Below, piece after piece: positions 46,699-55,502 of a DNA stretch of 64,000 nucleotides (within the stretch, counting starts at the first letter, position 1; each line of letters begins with the position of its first letter). Where the stretch lies: NCBI RefSeq assembly GCF_021245985.1, contig NZ_JAJQXA010000004.1, positions 186,001-250,000 on the forward strand. The letters run 5' to 3'. The notes under the pieces were generated by a model that had not been told where the DNA came from, ran no database searches, and saw nothing but the letters and a program-made list of their open reading frames with translations. Source of the stretch: Flavobacterium soyae (GTDB taxonomy: Bacteria; Bacteroidota; Bacteroidia; Flavobacteriales; Flavobacteriaceae). The position numbers and the translations under genes are program-made.

Positions 46699-47239
46699 GA
46701 GTATTGTATTCTGATTTAAGCAAGCCGAAATAAACAGTGTTTTGCAATTCGCCGTCACCGTTTCTAAATTCGTCTCGTAAAATTCCTTCTTGTTTAAAAT
46801 TATGTTTTAATGCAATTCGCTGACTTACCAGATTGATTTCAGAAGTACATATGAAAACTTTATTCATTTTCAATTCATTAAAACAAAAGTCTAATGCATA
46901 TGAAACCATTTTTGATGTAATCCCTTTTCCTTGAAAATCTTCGTCAATGAAATACCCCAGTTCACATTTTGAAATACGAAAATCAACGCTTTTTACACAT
47001 AAATAACCAATCAAATTGTTGGTTTTCATATCTCGGGCATAAAAATGAAATCCTTCTTTGTTTTTTTCTTTTTCAAGACTGACTGTTAGGAAATTATGAG
47101 CTTTTTCTAAAGAGTCAGAATTAGCTAATGTTACCGGAAAAGTTTTTTTAATGTGATTTTTGTTCTTGTCAATTAGTTTATAAAACTCTTCGGGAAGAAT
47201 ATTTTCAATTCGGTCTGTTTTCCAATCTGTAAAACTCAT
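46688..47239 (-). CDS. GNAT acetyltransferase, RimJ/RimL type
   Basis: A protein of 183 residues with the RimJ/RimL pattern: GYLCVKSVDFRISKCELGYFID, FQGKGITSKMVSYALDFCFNE (acetyl-CoA loop), NKVFICTSEINLVSQRIALKHNF and a final DEFRNGDGELQNTVYFGLLKSE. These enzymes acetylate N-termini of ribosomal proteins or small molecules. It overlaps hemF by 11 nt and is second in the operon. The relation to heme is probably just co-transcription. Confidence 0.9.
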   Translation of the reverse strand: MSFTDWKTDRIENILPEEFYKLIDKNKNHIKKTFPVTLANSDSLEKAHNFLTVSLEKEKNKEGFHFYARDMKTNNLIGYLCVKSVDFRISKCELGYFIDEDFQGKGITSKMVSYALDFCFNELKMNKVFICTSEINLVSQRIALKHNFKQEGILRDEFRNGDGELQNTVYFGLLKSEYNTHER

Positions 47240-47241
47240 TT

Positions 47242-47619
47242 TTATTTGTTTTTTAGCGAAGCAATTTTAGCATTTATTCCAAAAGAAAAAACTTTGCTTT
47301 CCTGTTGAATATATTGATAAACAGCTAAAGCTTTTTCTTCAAAATTATGGTTTTCTTCTTTTGAGAATTCTATTAAAATATCACCAAATTGTTCTAATTG
47401 TTCCCAGTCAAAATGAAGACGGGTTAATAAGGTAATTAACTCTTCATTAGAATAATCTATTAACGTTTGAATATTTAGTCCAAACTCTTTTAATTGATTT
47501 TCAATATCTGATTTTTGTAAATGACTCAAAGGATAAGGCACAAAAATGAGTGTTCTTAATGTTTTAAGAACGTTATCAATTCTGATTTTTTCTTCGTCTC
47601 TTAAACCTTTGTTTAACAT
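47242..47619 (-). CDS. Hypothetical protein
   Basis: A protein of 125 residues, rich in Leu, Lys and Glu, predicted helical and cytosolic. No domain is recognised. It lies 2 nt upstream of the GNAT gene and would be the first gene of the hemF operon. A RAYT-associated palindrome begins 12 nt upstream of its ATG. Confidence 0.6.
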   Translation of the reverse strand: MLNKGLRDEEKIRIDNVLKTLRTLIFVPYPLSHLQKSDIENQLKEFGLNIQTLIDYSNEELITLLTRLHFDWEQLEQFGDILIEFSKEENHNFEEKALAVYQYIQQESKVFSFGINAKIASLKNK

Positions 47620-47631
47620 TATTTATACGTT

Positions 47632-47728
47632 TCCTGCAAGGTTTCCAAAACCTTGTAGGTATTAATTGGACATATGATATATAAAAATTGTCTAAATAAA
47701 CCTACAAGGTTTTGGAAACCTTGCAGGA
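47632..47728. repeat. Perfect 29-bp inverted repeat downstream of the RAYT gene
   Basis: Arms 47632-47660 and 47700-47728 are exact reverse complements with a 39-nt spacer. Each arm is itself nearly palindromic around AAGGTTT and AAACCTT. It matches the upstream repeat at 48308-48398. Confidence 0.93.
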
Positions 47729-47738
47729 CATACCTGAA

Positions 47739-48290
47739 TCATTCAAAAGTATAAGTTTCATTTAAAAGATTATTCTTTTGATTATGGCAAAAAATGAAAT
47801 TTTCTAAATCATCAAATAAAGTTAAAACTTCGTCCCGCTCCATTTTTGTTTCTTTACTAGATAAGAAAGCTTGATATGATGAAAATTTGAAATCTTTAAA
47901 ATCTAAATCAAAATGATGTTTCGGATTTAAGTGAACGTAAATAATCACCTGCTTTAGATAATTTTCGTCTTTTAGATTTATTCTTTTAAAATGCTTTTCG
48001 AATAAACTTCCTGTTCTTTGGGTTTGTTTATTAAAAGCTTTAGCATAAGAATTGAATAAATTTGAAAAAGCCTGAGTTACCTCTTTTTCTTCAACATTCA
48101 GGCGAATTACTAAATGAAAATGATTATTCATCAAACAATAAGCGAAAATCGATATTTTATCTCCAGAATATTTTGCTAATTGCTTTAAAAAATAAAGTTT
48201 GTTAGCATCATTTTCAAAAATGTTATTTCCGTTAATGCCACGATTATAAATATGATAATAACGATCTTTTTCCAGAACTTCTAATTTCAT
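47739..48290 (-). CDS. REP-associated tyrosine transposase (Y1 transposase, RAYT)
   Basis: A protein of 183 residues of the Transposase_17/Y1_Tnp family. The N-terminal motif YYHIYNRGI, the HUH motif NNHFHLVIRL and the catalytic tyrosine in IIYVHLNPKHH are all present, so it appears active. RAYTs are single-copy relatives of IS200/IS605 transposases that recognise and nick short palindromic REP sequences. Paired 29-bp palindromes lie 10 nt after its stop and 17 nt before its start. It is probably responsible for spreading this repeat family. Confidence 0.92.
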   Translation of the reverse strand: MKLEVLEKDRYYHIYNRGINGNNIFENDANKLYFLKQLAKYSGDKISIFAYCLMNNHFHLVIRLNVEEKEVTQAFSNLFNSYAKAFNKQTQRTGSLFEKHFKRINLKDENYLKQVIIYVHLNPKHHFDLDFKDFKFSSYQAFLSSKETKMERDEVLTLFDDLENFIFCHNQKNNLLNETYTFE

Positions 48291-48307
48291 TCTTTCCCAT
48301 TTTCATC

Positions 48308-48398
48308 TCCTGCAAGGTTTTCAAAACCTTGTAGGTGTTCTTTCTTATTTCAATAGTTTATTATTTTATACCTACAAGGTTTTGAAAACCTTGCAGGA
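48308..48398. repeat. Perfect 29-bp inverted repeat upstream of the RAYT gene
   Basis: Arms 48308-48336 and 48370-48398 are exact reverse complements with a 33-nt spacer, differing from the downstream repeat by one base per arm. Both repeats have the same orientation. Confidence 0.93.
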
Positions 48399-48438
48399 AA
48401 GCCAATTGTAACTGAATACTGCGACTGAAAACTGACTA

Positions 48439-49464
48439 CTAAATACCGTATTCCTTAACTGCGTCAATAAACGCTTTTGCGTGATCTACAGGGATATTTG
48501 GTAAAATTCCGTGACCTAAATTTACAACATATTTATCTTTTCCGAACTCATCGATCATTTCGTGAACCATTTTTTTAATTGTTGGAATTGGAGAAAGTAA
48601 TCTTGACGGATCAAAATTTCCTTGTAAAGTGATATTTCCGCCAGACAAATAACGAGCATTTCTAGCCGAACAAGTCCAGTCTACACCAAGAGCAGAAGCA
48701 CGGCTTTTACCCATTTCACCAAGAGCAAACCAGCATCCTTTTCCGAAAACAATAACCGGAGTTAAATCGGCCAAAGCCTCAACGATTTGGTTGATGTACT
48801 TCCATGAAAATTCCTGATAATCAACAGGAGAAAGCATTCCTCCCCAAGAATCAAAAATCTGAACAGCATCAACTCCCGCTTTTACTTTTTCTTTTAAGTA
48901 TAAAATAGTAGTATCAGTGATTTTTTGTAATAAGGTATGTGCAGCAACCGGATTTGAAAAGCAGAATCCTTTTGCCATATCAAAACTTTTTGAACCTCTT
49001 CCTTCAACAGCGTAGCAAAAAATTGTCCAGGGCGAACCAGCGAAACCAATTAACGGTACTTCGTCGTTCAGCATTTCTTTAGTCAATTTAATGGCATCCA
49101 TTACATAACCAAGACTTTCCTGAATATCCGGTACATAAACTCTATGAACATCTGCCATAGAACGAATCGGGTTTGGGATAAACGGACCAATATTTTCTTT
49201 CATTAAAACTTCAATTCCCATTGCTTGCGGAACAACTAAAATATCCGAGAATAAAATAGCAGCATCCGGAGCAATTCTGCGAATTGGCTGGACTGTAATT
49301 TCTGCAGCTAATTCAGGAGTTTGACAACGTGTAAAGAAATCGTATTTATCACGTAGTTCGATAAATTCCGGTAAATATCTTCCGGCTTGGCGCATCATCC
49401 ATACTGGCGGACGCTGAACAGTTTCTCCTTTTAATGCTTTTAAAAATAGGTCGTTTTTTAACAT
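48439..49464 (-). CDS. hemE: Uroporphyrinogen decarboxylase
   Basis: A protein of 341 residues with the two family signatures [17 protein letters not shown] near the N-terminus and [16 protein letters not shown] in the middle, and [12 protein letters not shown] further on. It removes four carboxyl groups from uroporphyrinogen III to give coproporphyrinogen III in the cytosol. It is last in the order hemA, hemC, hemD, hemE on the reverse strand, 90 nt after hemD. Its leader closely matches the one in front of hemH. Confidence 0.97.
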   Translation of the reverse strand: MLKNDLFLKALKGETVQRPPVWMMRQAGRYLPEFIELRDKYDFFTRCQTPELAAEITVQPIRRIAPDAAILFSDILVVPQAMGIEVLMKENIGPFIPNPIRSMADVHRVYVPDIQESLGYVMDAIKLTKEMLNDEVPLIGFAGSPWTIFCYAVEGRGSKSFDMAKGFCFSNPVAAHTLLQKITDTTILYLKEKVKAGVDAVQIFDSWGGMLSPVDYQEFSWKYINQIVEALADLTPVIVFGKGCWFALGEMGKSRASALGVDWTCSARNARYLSGGNITLQGNFDPSRLLSPIPTIKKMVHEMIDEFGKDKYVVNLGHGILPNIPVDHAKAFIDAVKEYGI

Positions 49465-49469
49465 TTTTT

Positions 49470-49506
49470 TCTTTGCTTTAGGCTTTAAGCTTTAGGCTTT
49501 AAGCGT
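49470..49506. repeat. hemE leader repeat (shared with hemH)
   Basis: On the reverse strand the 5' leader of hemE has two units of GCTTAAAGCCTAAA in tandem ending close to the ATG. The hemH leader at 53792-53824 has the same sequence with two differences, in the same orientation and position relative to the start. An inverted fragment of the unit lies at 49527-49556. Confidence 0.7.
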
Positions 49507-49554
49507 TTTGTTATTTTAATTTTTAGCTTATGGCTTACTGCCTAAAGCTTATTG

Positions 49555-50220
49555 CTATTTGTATTCGTTAATTACATCTTCAATCACATCCTCAATTGTT
49601 GGCTGATCTGCAATAATGATGTTTTTGGTAATTTTATGTAAAACTTCTGCGGTGGTTTCGCCAATACAGAAACAGGTTTCTTTTTTAATTGAATTATCTT
49701 TTAAATAACTCTCAACACCAGACGGACTAAAAAATAAAATGGCATCAACTGGAGATTTTATTTTTTGAGGCTGTAATGACGTTTCGTAAACCTGAATTTC
49801 GTTCAATTTTATTCCGGCTTCTTTTAAAGCGTTTGGCAAAGTATCTCTTCTCAGGTTTCCGCTGAAAAAAGTATAGCTTTCATTACGGTAAATCAAAGTG
49901 ATAATTTCTGCTAAATCTGAAGCATAACCCGTATAAGCCACAACATTAAATCCGTTTTCAGATAAAAGGATTTTTGTTTTTAAGCCAACGCAATACACGT
50001 TTTTACTTTTAAGCTCTTCTGATTTTGGATTTGATAAAACACTGTGAACAGCATTTTGACTGGTGAAAATTAAACTTTCGTTGAGGTTTTTAAGTTCAAA
50101 AGGTTTGTTTTCGGTTTTGATAAAATCGGCTTCGATTACTTCGATACAGGCTTTTGTCAACTCTTGTTTTTGAAGAGGAGATAATATTTTCGTAGATAAT
50201 ATCTGAGCTGATTTTGCCAT
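49555..50220 (-). CDS. hemD: Uroporphyrinogen-III synthase
   Basis: A protein of 221 residues with the low but typical HemD pattern: LIFTSQNAVHSVL, VYCVGLKTKILLSENGF, YTFFSGNLRRDTLPNALKEAG and AILFFSPSGVESYL with CFCIGETTAEVL. It closes hydroxymethylbilane into uroporphyrinogen III. Its start overlaps the hemC stop by one base, so translation is probably coupled. Identification depends on this context as much as on sequence. Confidence 0.92.
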   Translation of the reverse strand: MAKSAQILSTKILSPLQKQELTKACIEVIEADFIKTENKPFELKNLNESLIFTSQNAVHSVLSNPKSEELKSKNVYCVGLKTKILLSENGFNVVAYTGYASDLAEIITLIYRNESYTFFSGNLRRDTLPNALKEAGIKLNEIQVYETSLQPQKIKSPVDAILFFSPSGVESYLKDNSIKKETCFCIGETTAEVLHKITKNIIIADQPTIEDVIEDVINEYK

Positions 50221-51146
50221 TATTTTTTCAGGGATTCTTTAATCTTCTGCATTAATTCTGTTCCGCCATTATTCAAAATCTCCTGCGCCGAATGGAAACC
50301 TAATTTTTTCCATTCTGAAATATCAACGGTTTTATTGATTTCCAATTTTTGTTTTCCGTCAATAGAAAGCAAAACACCTTGAAAATGTAAAGTATCTTCG
50401 TCCTCATTATATGTTACCAAAGCTCCGATTGGTGCAGTACATCCGCCTTCAAGTGTTCTTAAAAACTGACGTTCGATATACGTACAAATTTCAGTTTCGA
50501 TATCATTTAACTGCGAAAGCGCATCAAGTATATAATTGTCATTTTCCATTGCCACAACGAGCATTGCTCCTTGTGCAGGCGCAGGAATCATCCAATCTAA
50601 ATTAATATAGTTTTCAGGTTTTAAGTTAATTCGCTCTAAACCTGCAGCAGCAAAAACAGCTCCGTCCCAATCATTGTCCTGCAGTTTCTGCATGCGAGTA
50701 TTTACGTTTCCACGTAAATCAACGACCGTATGATTTGGGTATTTGTTAAACCATTGCGCCTGACGACGTAAACTTCCTGTTGCAATCGTACTTGGTTTAT
50801 TGTCGAAATCAGGATTTCCTTTATGAACCAAAATATCAAGAACATTGGCTCTTGGTAAAACTGCACCCTGAACAATTCCTTTTGGTAAAGCCGTTGGAAC
50901 ATCTTTCATAGAGTGCACCGCAATATCAATATCACCATTAATCATGGCAATGTCTAGTGTTTTAGTAAAAATTCCGGTAATTCCCAGTTCGTAAAGCGGT
51001 TTGTCCAGAATAATATCACCTTGAGATTTAACCGCAACAATTGAGGTTTTATAACCTAAGTCATTTAGTTTTTTCTCGACAGTATGTGCCTGCCAAAGTG
51101 CTAATTCGCTGTCGCGCGTTCCAATTCTGATTGTTTTTTCAGCCAT
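50220..51146 (-). CDS. hemC: Hydroxymethylbilane synthase
   Basis: A protein of 308 residues. Visible landmarks are IGTRDSELALWQAHTV at the N-terminus, VAVHSMKDVPT-like substrate residues, and EGGCTAPIGAL, whose Cys carries the dipyrromethane cofactor. It polymerises four porphobilinogens. The ATG at 51146 (MAEKTIRIGTR) is preferred over one 18 nt upstream. It overlaps hemD by one base and is about 110 nt downstream of hemA. Confidence 0.96.
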   Translation of the reverse strand: MAEKTIRIGTRDSELALWQAHTVEKKLNDLGYKTSIVAVKSQGDIILDKPLYELGITGIFTKTLDIAMINGDIDIAVHSMKDVPTALPKGIVQGAVLPRANVLDILVHKGNPDFDNKPSTIATGSLRRQAQWFNKYPNHTVVDLRGNVNTRMQKLQDNDWDGAVFAAAGLERINLKPENYINLDWMIPAPAQGAMLVVAMENDNYILDALSQLNDIETEICTYIERQFLRTLEGGCTAPIGALVTYNEDEDTLHFQGVLLSIDGKQKLEINKTVDISEWKKLGFHSAQEILNNGGTELMQKIKESLKK

Positions 51147-51256
51147 TTTGTTGAATTTCACCATATAAGTAATTTAAGCAGTTTGATTGAAAAACAAAAA
51201 TTAAGCGTTTGCAATTAAATGAACTTATATAACTTATATGGTTTAAAATATAAAAT

Positions 51257-52507
51257 TTAAGATGCTTTTATTTTGAAGACTTTTTCGATCCATTCGATGC
51301 TTTCATCAACCATGGTGTCGTCATCTTTTAAATGATTTGCAAAATGAGTAGTGATTTTTTGGATGATTCGGTTACTGATAATTTCTGCTTGCTCTTCATT
51401 GAAGCCAGCAATTTTTTTGCTTTGAAAATCTAATTCCGAATTTTTAATTGCATTTAGTTTTTCTTTTAAAGCATTGATCGTTGGCGCAAATTTTCGGCCT
51501 TTCATCCAGATAATGAATTCCTCTTTTATTTCTTCGATAATTGCTTCGGCCGCCGGAATATGTAATTTTCTGTTTTCTAATGTTTCATCTGTCAATTGAG
51601 ACAAATAATCCATGTGAATTAAAGTTACGCCTTCTAATTCCTCCACATCTTCATGAACATTTTTCGGAATAGACAAATCCAAAATCAACAATGGTTTTTT
51701 AAGGTTTAAAATCGCTTTGTCAACTGTTGGGTTTTGCGCGCCGGTAGCTACAACTACAATATCAGCTTTTTGAAGTTCTAAGTGTAATTCAGAATAATCT
51801 TTAACAATCAAATTTAGTTTTCCGGCCAGTTTCTCAGCCTTATCTTTAGTTCGGTTGATTAAAGTAATGTGTTCATTTTTAGTATGTTTCACTAAATTCT
51901 CACAAGTATTTCTTCCGATTTTTCCTGTTCCGAAAAGCAAAATATTTTTATTGCTGATATCGTCAACATTTTTAAGAATGTATTGAACCGAAGCAAAAGA
52001 AACCGAAGTAGCACCAGAACTGATTTCTGTTTCTGTTTTAATTCTTTTACTCGCCTGAATTACCGCATTGACCAGTCTTTCCATAAAAGCATTGGCTAAA
52101 CCCATTGATTTTGAATGGGTAAAACTGGTTTTTATTTGAGATATAATTTCGAAATCGCCCAGAATCTGACTGTCTAAACCAGTTCCTACGCGAAATAAAT
52201 GATTAATTGCTTCTTGATTTTTATAAACGAAACCAACTCTTTGAAAAGCATCAACAGAGCCGTTGCTGTTGTCGCAGATAAGTTTTATTAATTGAAATGG
52301 ATGTTCTGCAAAACCGTAAATCTCAGTTCTGTTGCAGGTTGAAGTTACTATTAAACTTTCTATTCCATCGTTTTTAGCTTGTTCCAGCAAACGCGTTTTA
52401 GCAATTGCATCCAAACTAAATTGACCTCTGACCTCAGCATCAGCTTTTTTATAACTCAGACCAACTGAGTAAAAATAAAGGTGTTTCGGTACATTATTGT
52501 TTTCCAT
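51257..52507 (-). CDS. hemA: Glutamyl-tRNA reductase
   Basis: A protein of 416 residues with the catalytic Cys in TSTCNRTEIYG, the NADPH-binding site ILLFGTGKIGRNTCENL and a dimerisation helix near the C-terminus. It reduces glutamyl-tRNA to glutamate-1-semialdehyde, the first committed step of the C5 heme route. The ATG at 52507 (MENNNVPKHLYFYSVG) is preferred because the preceding 12 residues are not family-like. It is divergent from the AraC-type regulator gene, with a 227-nt intergenic region. Confidence 0.96.
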   Translation of the reverse strand: MENNNVPKHLYFYSVGLSYKKADAEVRGQFSLDAIAKTRLLEQAKNDGIESLIVTSTCNRTEIYGFAEHPFQLIKLICDNSNGSVDAFQRVGFVYKNQEAINHLFRVGTGLDSQILGDFEIISQIKTSFTHSKSMGLANAFMERLVNAVIQASKRIKTETEISSGATSVSFASVQYILKNVDDISNKNILLFGTGKIGRNTCENLVKHTKNEHITLINRTKDKAEKLAGKLNLIVKDYSELHLELQKADIVVVATGAQNPTVDKAILNLKKPLLILDLSIPKNVHEDVEELEGVTLIHMDYLSQLTDETLENRKLHIPAAEAIIEEIKEEFIIWMKGRKFAPTINALKEKLNAIKNSELDFQSKKIAGFNEEQAEIISNRIIQKITTHFANHLKDDDTMVDESIEWIEKVFKIKAS

Positions 52508-52569
52508 AAATTCACTTTCATAAAAGTTTAACAAAATTATCACTATACTGTTTATAAAAGTAACGCTGA

Positions 52570-52641
52570 AAGTACTTTTTGTATCGCTGCGTGAATTTTT
52601 GATTCTAAACGTCTGATTTTATACAAAAAGGAGTACTTTTG
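52570..52641. promoter_or_regulatory. Imperfect inverted repeat between hemA and the AraC-type gene
   Basis: GTACTTTTTGTAT (52572-52584) pairs with ATACAAAAAGGAGTAC (52621-52636) with a three-base insertion. On the plus strand it ends at a TACTTTTG -7-like box (52634-52641). It could hold binding sites for the AraC-type regulator, which would then control hemA and itself. Confidence 0.4.
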
Positions 52642-52734
52642 TAGCAAAATCAACTTGTTTGAAATGATTTGTTTAGAGTCATTCTAAATAACATTTTGCT
52701 TTTCTTTTGGTTTTAGTTTCAAAAAAATATCGCT

Positions 52735-53607
52735 ATGAGTTCTCAAGAAGTTATAAAAATTGAAGACGACTTTACGCTGATCCGTTTTCAAAACGATGGT
52801 CCAGAGCCTTTTTATGCGCAGCACGAAATAGGTACAGGCCTGATACAGTTTCACTTCGGTATAAAAGGCAATGCTAAATTTTTGTTCAATCAGGGCAATT
52901 ATGCTTTAGAATTGAAAGAAGAAAAATCACTGCTTTTATACAATCCGCAGAAAGAATTACCATTGAATTTAGAGCTTGCTCCAAATTCCTGGGTGATTTC
53001 GGTAATTGTTTCCATAAAAAAATTTCACGCGTTATTTTCTGCCGAAGCAGATTATATTACTTTTTTAAGTCCTGATAATAAGGACAAAAAATATTATAAT
53101 GAAGGAAACATCAGTCCTTCTATGGCTATTGTCTTAAGCCAGCTGTTTCATTACAACCTTCATCCGTCCATAAAAAACCTTTACTATAAAGGAAAAGGAT
53201 ACGAATTGTTGAGTTTATATTTTAACAGAACCGAAGATCCGAACGCAGAACAATGTCCATTTTTGATTGATGAAGATAACGTTTTAAAAATTCGAAGAGC
53301 CAAAGAAATTATCATCGCCAATATGGCTGAACCTCCGGGATTGCAAGAACTGGCAGATGAAATTGGTTTGAACTTGAAGAAACTAAAAATGGGTTTCAAA
53401 CAAATTTACGGCGACACGGTTTACGGTTTCCTTTTTGATTACAAAATGGATTTCGCCCGAAAACTTTTAGACAGCGGTTCTTATAACGTAAACGAAGTTG
53501 GACTTAAAATTGGCTATAGTACCGGAAGCCACTTTATAGCGGCATTCAAGAAAAAATTTGCAACAACTCCAAAAAAATACTTGATGTCTATTAATGCGAA
53601 TGTTTAA
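52735..53607 (+). CDS. AraC-family transcriptional regulator
   Basis: A protein of 290 residues. The N-terminal half is a cupin-like sensor. The C-terminal ~100 residues form two helix-turn-helix units: EPPGLQELADEIGLNLKKLKMGFKQIYG and YNVNEVGLKIGYSTGSHFIAAFKKKFATTPKKYL. It resembles the PchR-like group that responds to siderophores or metals, which is inference. It lies between hemA (divergent) and hemH (downstream, 222 nt), so it is a good candidate for controlling heme synthesis. Confidence 0.88.
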   Translation: MSSQEVIKIEDDFTLIRFQNDGPEPFYAQHEIGTGLIQFHFGIKGNAKFLFNQGNYALELKEEKSLLLYNPQKELPLNLELAPNSWVISVIVSIKKFHALFSAEADYITFLSPDNKDKKYYNEGNISPSMAIVLSQLFHYNLHPSIKNLYYKGKGYELLSLYFNRTEDPNAEQCPFLIDEDNVLKIRRAKEIIIANMAEPPGLQELADEIGLNLKKLKMGFKQIYGDTVYGFLFDYKMDFARKLLDSGSYNVNEVGLKIGYSTGSHFIAAFKKKFATTPKKYLMSINANV

Positions 53608-53791
53608 GTTTATTTGCCACAAATATCACGATTGGCACGAATTAAAAAATCTGCAAGATCTCCGAGATCTGCGTGAAAATTTTTAACAATATTGATTTTA
53701 GATATTCTACAATAATTAAAAAGTAATAATTATCATATTTCTAAAAAGTTTCAAATCATACTTTTGACGAAATTTTTAAAAACAAATAAAA

Positions 53792-53824
53792 AGCTTAAAG
53801 CCCAGAGCTTAAAGCCTAAAGCAA
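53792..53824. repeat. hemH leader repeat (shared with hemE)
   Basis: The sequence GCTTAAAGCC repeats twice (with one variant unit) directly before the hemH ATG at 53830 and matches the hemE leader with only two base differences over about 31 nt. The stretch 53608-53790 holds decayed repeat-like phrases (GCCACAAATATCACGA) and no gene. Confidence 0.7.
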
Positions 53825-53829
53825 AAAAC

Positions 53830-54849
53830 ATGAAAGGCGTATTATTAATAAACTTAGGATCACCGGATAGTCCAACACCAAAAGATGTAAAACCGTATTT
53901 AGATGAATTTTTAATGGATAAATATGTGATTGACGTTCCGTATTTATTGAGAGCATTGTTGGTTCGTGGTATTATATTAAGAAAAAGACCAGAAGAATCG
54001 GCACACGCTTACGCGAAAATTTGGTGGGAAGAAGGTTCTCCGTTAATCGTTCTTTCTGAAAGAATGCACAAAAAAGTACAGCCTTTAGCCAATGTTCCGG
54101 TTGAGCTGGCAATGCGTTACGGGTCAATGACAATTGAAAAAGGTTTGCAGAAACTGCACGACCAAGGCGTTACCGAAGTTTTACTTTTCCCGCTTTATCC
54201 GCAATATGCGATGGCTTCGACTTTGACAATTTTAGTTTTAGCAGAAGAAATCCGCAAGAAGAAATTTCCAAACATGAAATTTAGCGATGTTCCGGCATTT
54301 TACAATAAACCGGATTATATCAAAAATGTAGCAGATTCAATCCAAAAGAATCTGCAAGGATATGATTATGACCAATTAGTGTTTTCATACCACGGAATTC
54401 CAGAGCGTCACGTTCGTAAAACAGATAAAACAAAATCACATAAAAAATTCGTAACCAACGAAATGTGCTGCGAAGTAGGAACTCCTGAAGCTGAATTCTG
54501 CTACAGAACACATTGCTATGAAACAACTCGATTAGTTGTAGAACAATTAGGAATTCCGAAAGATAAATATTGTGTGACTTTCCAATCACGATTAGCGGGC
54601 GATAAATGGCTTGAACCTTATACTGATGTTGAAATCGACAAAATGCCGTCAAGAGGAATCAAGAAAATTGCAGTTGTAACTCCAGCTTTTGTTACTGATT
54701 GTTTAGAAACTTTAGAGGAAATCGCAATGCGTGCCAAAGAAGATTTTGAAGCAAAAGGAGGTGAAGAGTTCTTGGCAATTCCATGTTTGAATGATAATGA
54801 CGAATGGTGTCAGACGGTTAGTAACTGGATTAATGATTGGGCAAAATAG
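53830..54849 (+). CDS. hemH: Ferrochelatase
   Basis: A protein of 339 residues. Landmarks are LLINLGSPDSPTPKDVKPYL, the catalytic FSYHGIPERHVRKTDKT, a Cys cluster (MCCEVG, FCYRTHCYE) and TFQSRLAGDKWLEPYTD. It inserts Fe(II) into protoporphyrin IX. I chose the ATG at 53830 (MKGVLLINLG) because the frame upstream is encoded by the leader repeat. A hemJ-like gene follows after 33 nt. Confidence 0.96.
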   Translation: MKGVLLINLGSPDSPTPKDVKPYLDEFLMDKYVIDVPYLLRALLVRGIILRKRPEESAHAYAKIWWEEGSPLIVLSERMHKKVQPLANVPVELAMRYGSMTIEKGLQKLHDQGVTEVLLFPLYPQYAMASTLTILVLAEEIRKKKFPNMKFSDVPAFYNKPDYIKNVADSIQKNLQGYDYDQLVFSYHGIPERHVRKTDKTKSHKKFVTNEMCCEVGTPEAEFCYRTHCYETTRLVVEQLGIPKDKYCVTFQSRLAGDKWLEPYTDVEIDKMPSRGIKKIAVVTPAFVTDCLETLEEIAMRAKEDFEAKGGEEFLAIPCLNDNDEWCQTVSNWINDWAK

Positions 54850-54882
54850 AGAATAGAAGAAAGAGTAAAGAAAAAAGACTTT

Positions 54883-55434
54883 ATGATGGAGTACTATAAT
54901 TATTTAAAATCACTGCATCTTATATTTGTAATCACTTGGTTTGCAGGTTTGTTTTATATTGTGCGTTTGTTTGTTTACCAAATCGAGGCCAATGAAAAAC
55001 CATCTCCGGAAAAAGAAATTTTGCAGGCGCAATACAAAATAATGGCCTACCGTTTGTGGTACATTATTACATGGCCGTCGGCGGTTTTGGCAAGTATTTT
55101 TGCTTTCTGGATGCTGTTTTTTACCGATTTAGGAAATGCCTGGGTCAAAATGCCGTGGATGCACGTAAAATTATGCTTCGTTTTTCTTTTATATTTATAT
55201 CACGGAAAATGCCATCAGATTTTTAAACAATTACAAAACGATGAGGTAAAATATTCCAATAATTTTATGCGTTTATGGAATGAAGGAGCAACCATTATCC
55301 TATTTGCCGTTGTCTTTTTAGTAGTTTTAAAAAGTGCCATCAACTGGATTTACGGCGTAATCGGAATCATTTTATTCTCGGTTTTAATAATGCTGGGATT
55401 CAGATTTTATAAACGAATTCGAGAAAAAAAATAA
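54883..55434 (+). CDS. hemJ: HemJ-like protoporphyrinogen oxidase (UPF0093/CopD-like)
   Basis: A protein of 183 residues with four or five transmembrane helices. The first, LKSLHLIFVITWFAGLFYIVRLFVYQ, carries the HemJ signature with the conserved His and Arg. The middle part, WMHVKLCFVFLLYLYHGKCHQ, holds the second conserved His region. HemJ oxidises protoporphyrinogen IX to protoporphyrin IX in bacteria lacking HemG/HemY. Position directly after hemH supports it. The sequence has two adjacent ATG codons at the start. Confidence 0.88.
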   Translation: MMEYYNYLKSLHLIFVITWFAGLFYIVRLFVYQIEANEKPSPEKEILQAQYKIMAYRLWYIITWPSAVLASIFAFWMLFFTDLGNAWVKMPWMHVKLCFVFLLYLYHGKCHQIFKQLQNDEVKYSNNFMRLWNEGATIILFAVVFLVVLKSAINWIYGVIGIILFSVLIMLGFRFYKRIREKK

Positions 55435-55502
55435 AAAGAGTTTGCCACGACTCGAGCGATAACGAACAGGCGAAGCAATTTCACGAATTTTCACTAATTC
55501 TT

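Larger units (their letters stand above)
47632..48398. mobile_element. RAYT gene with flanking REP-like palindromes
   Basis: The unit consists of a REP-associated tyrosine transposase gene between two very similar paired palindromes (47632-47728 and 48308-48398), the arrangement of REP/BIME elements mobilised by RAYTs. It sits between hemE and the hemF operon. No target-site duplication was established. Confidence 0.8.

Noticed and set aside
47242..47619. The 125-residue gene as cargo of the RAYT element
   Set aside because: It lies outside the flanking palindromes, so it is not part of the mobile unit.
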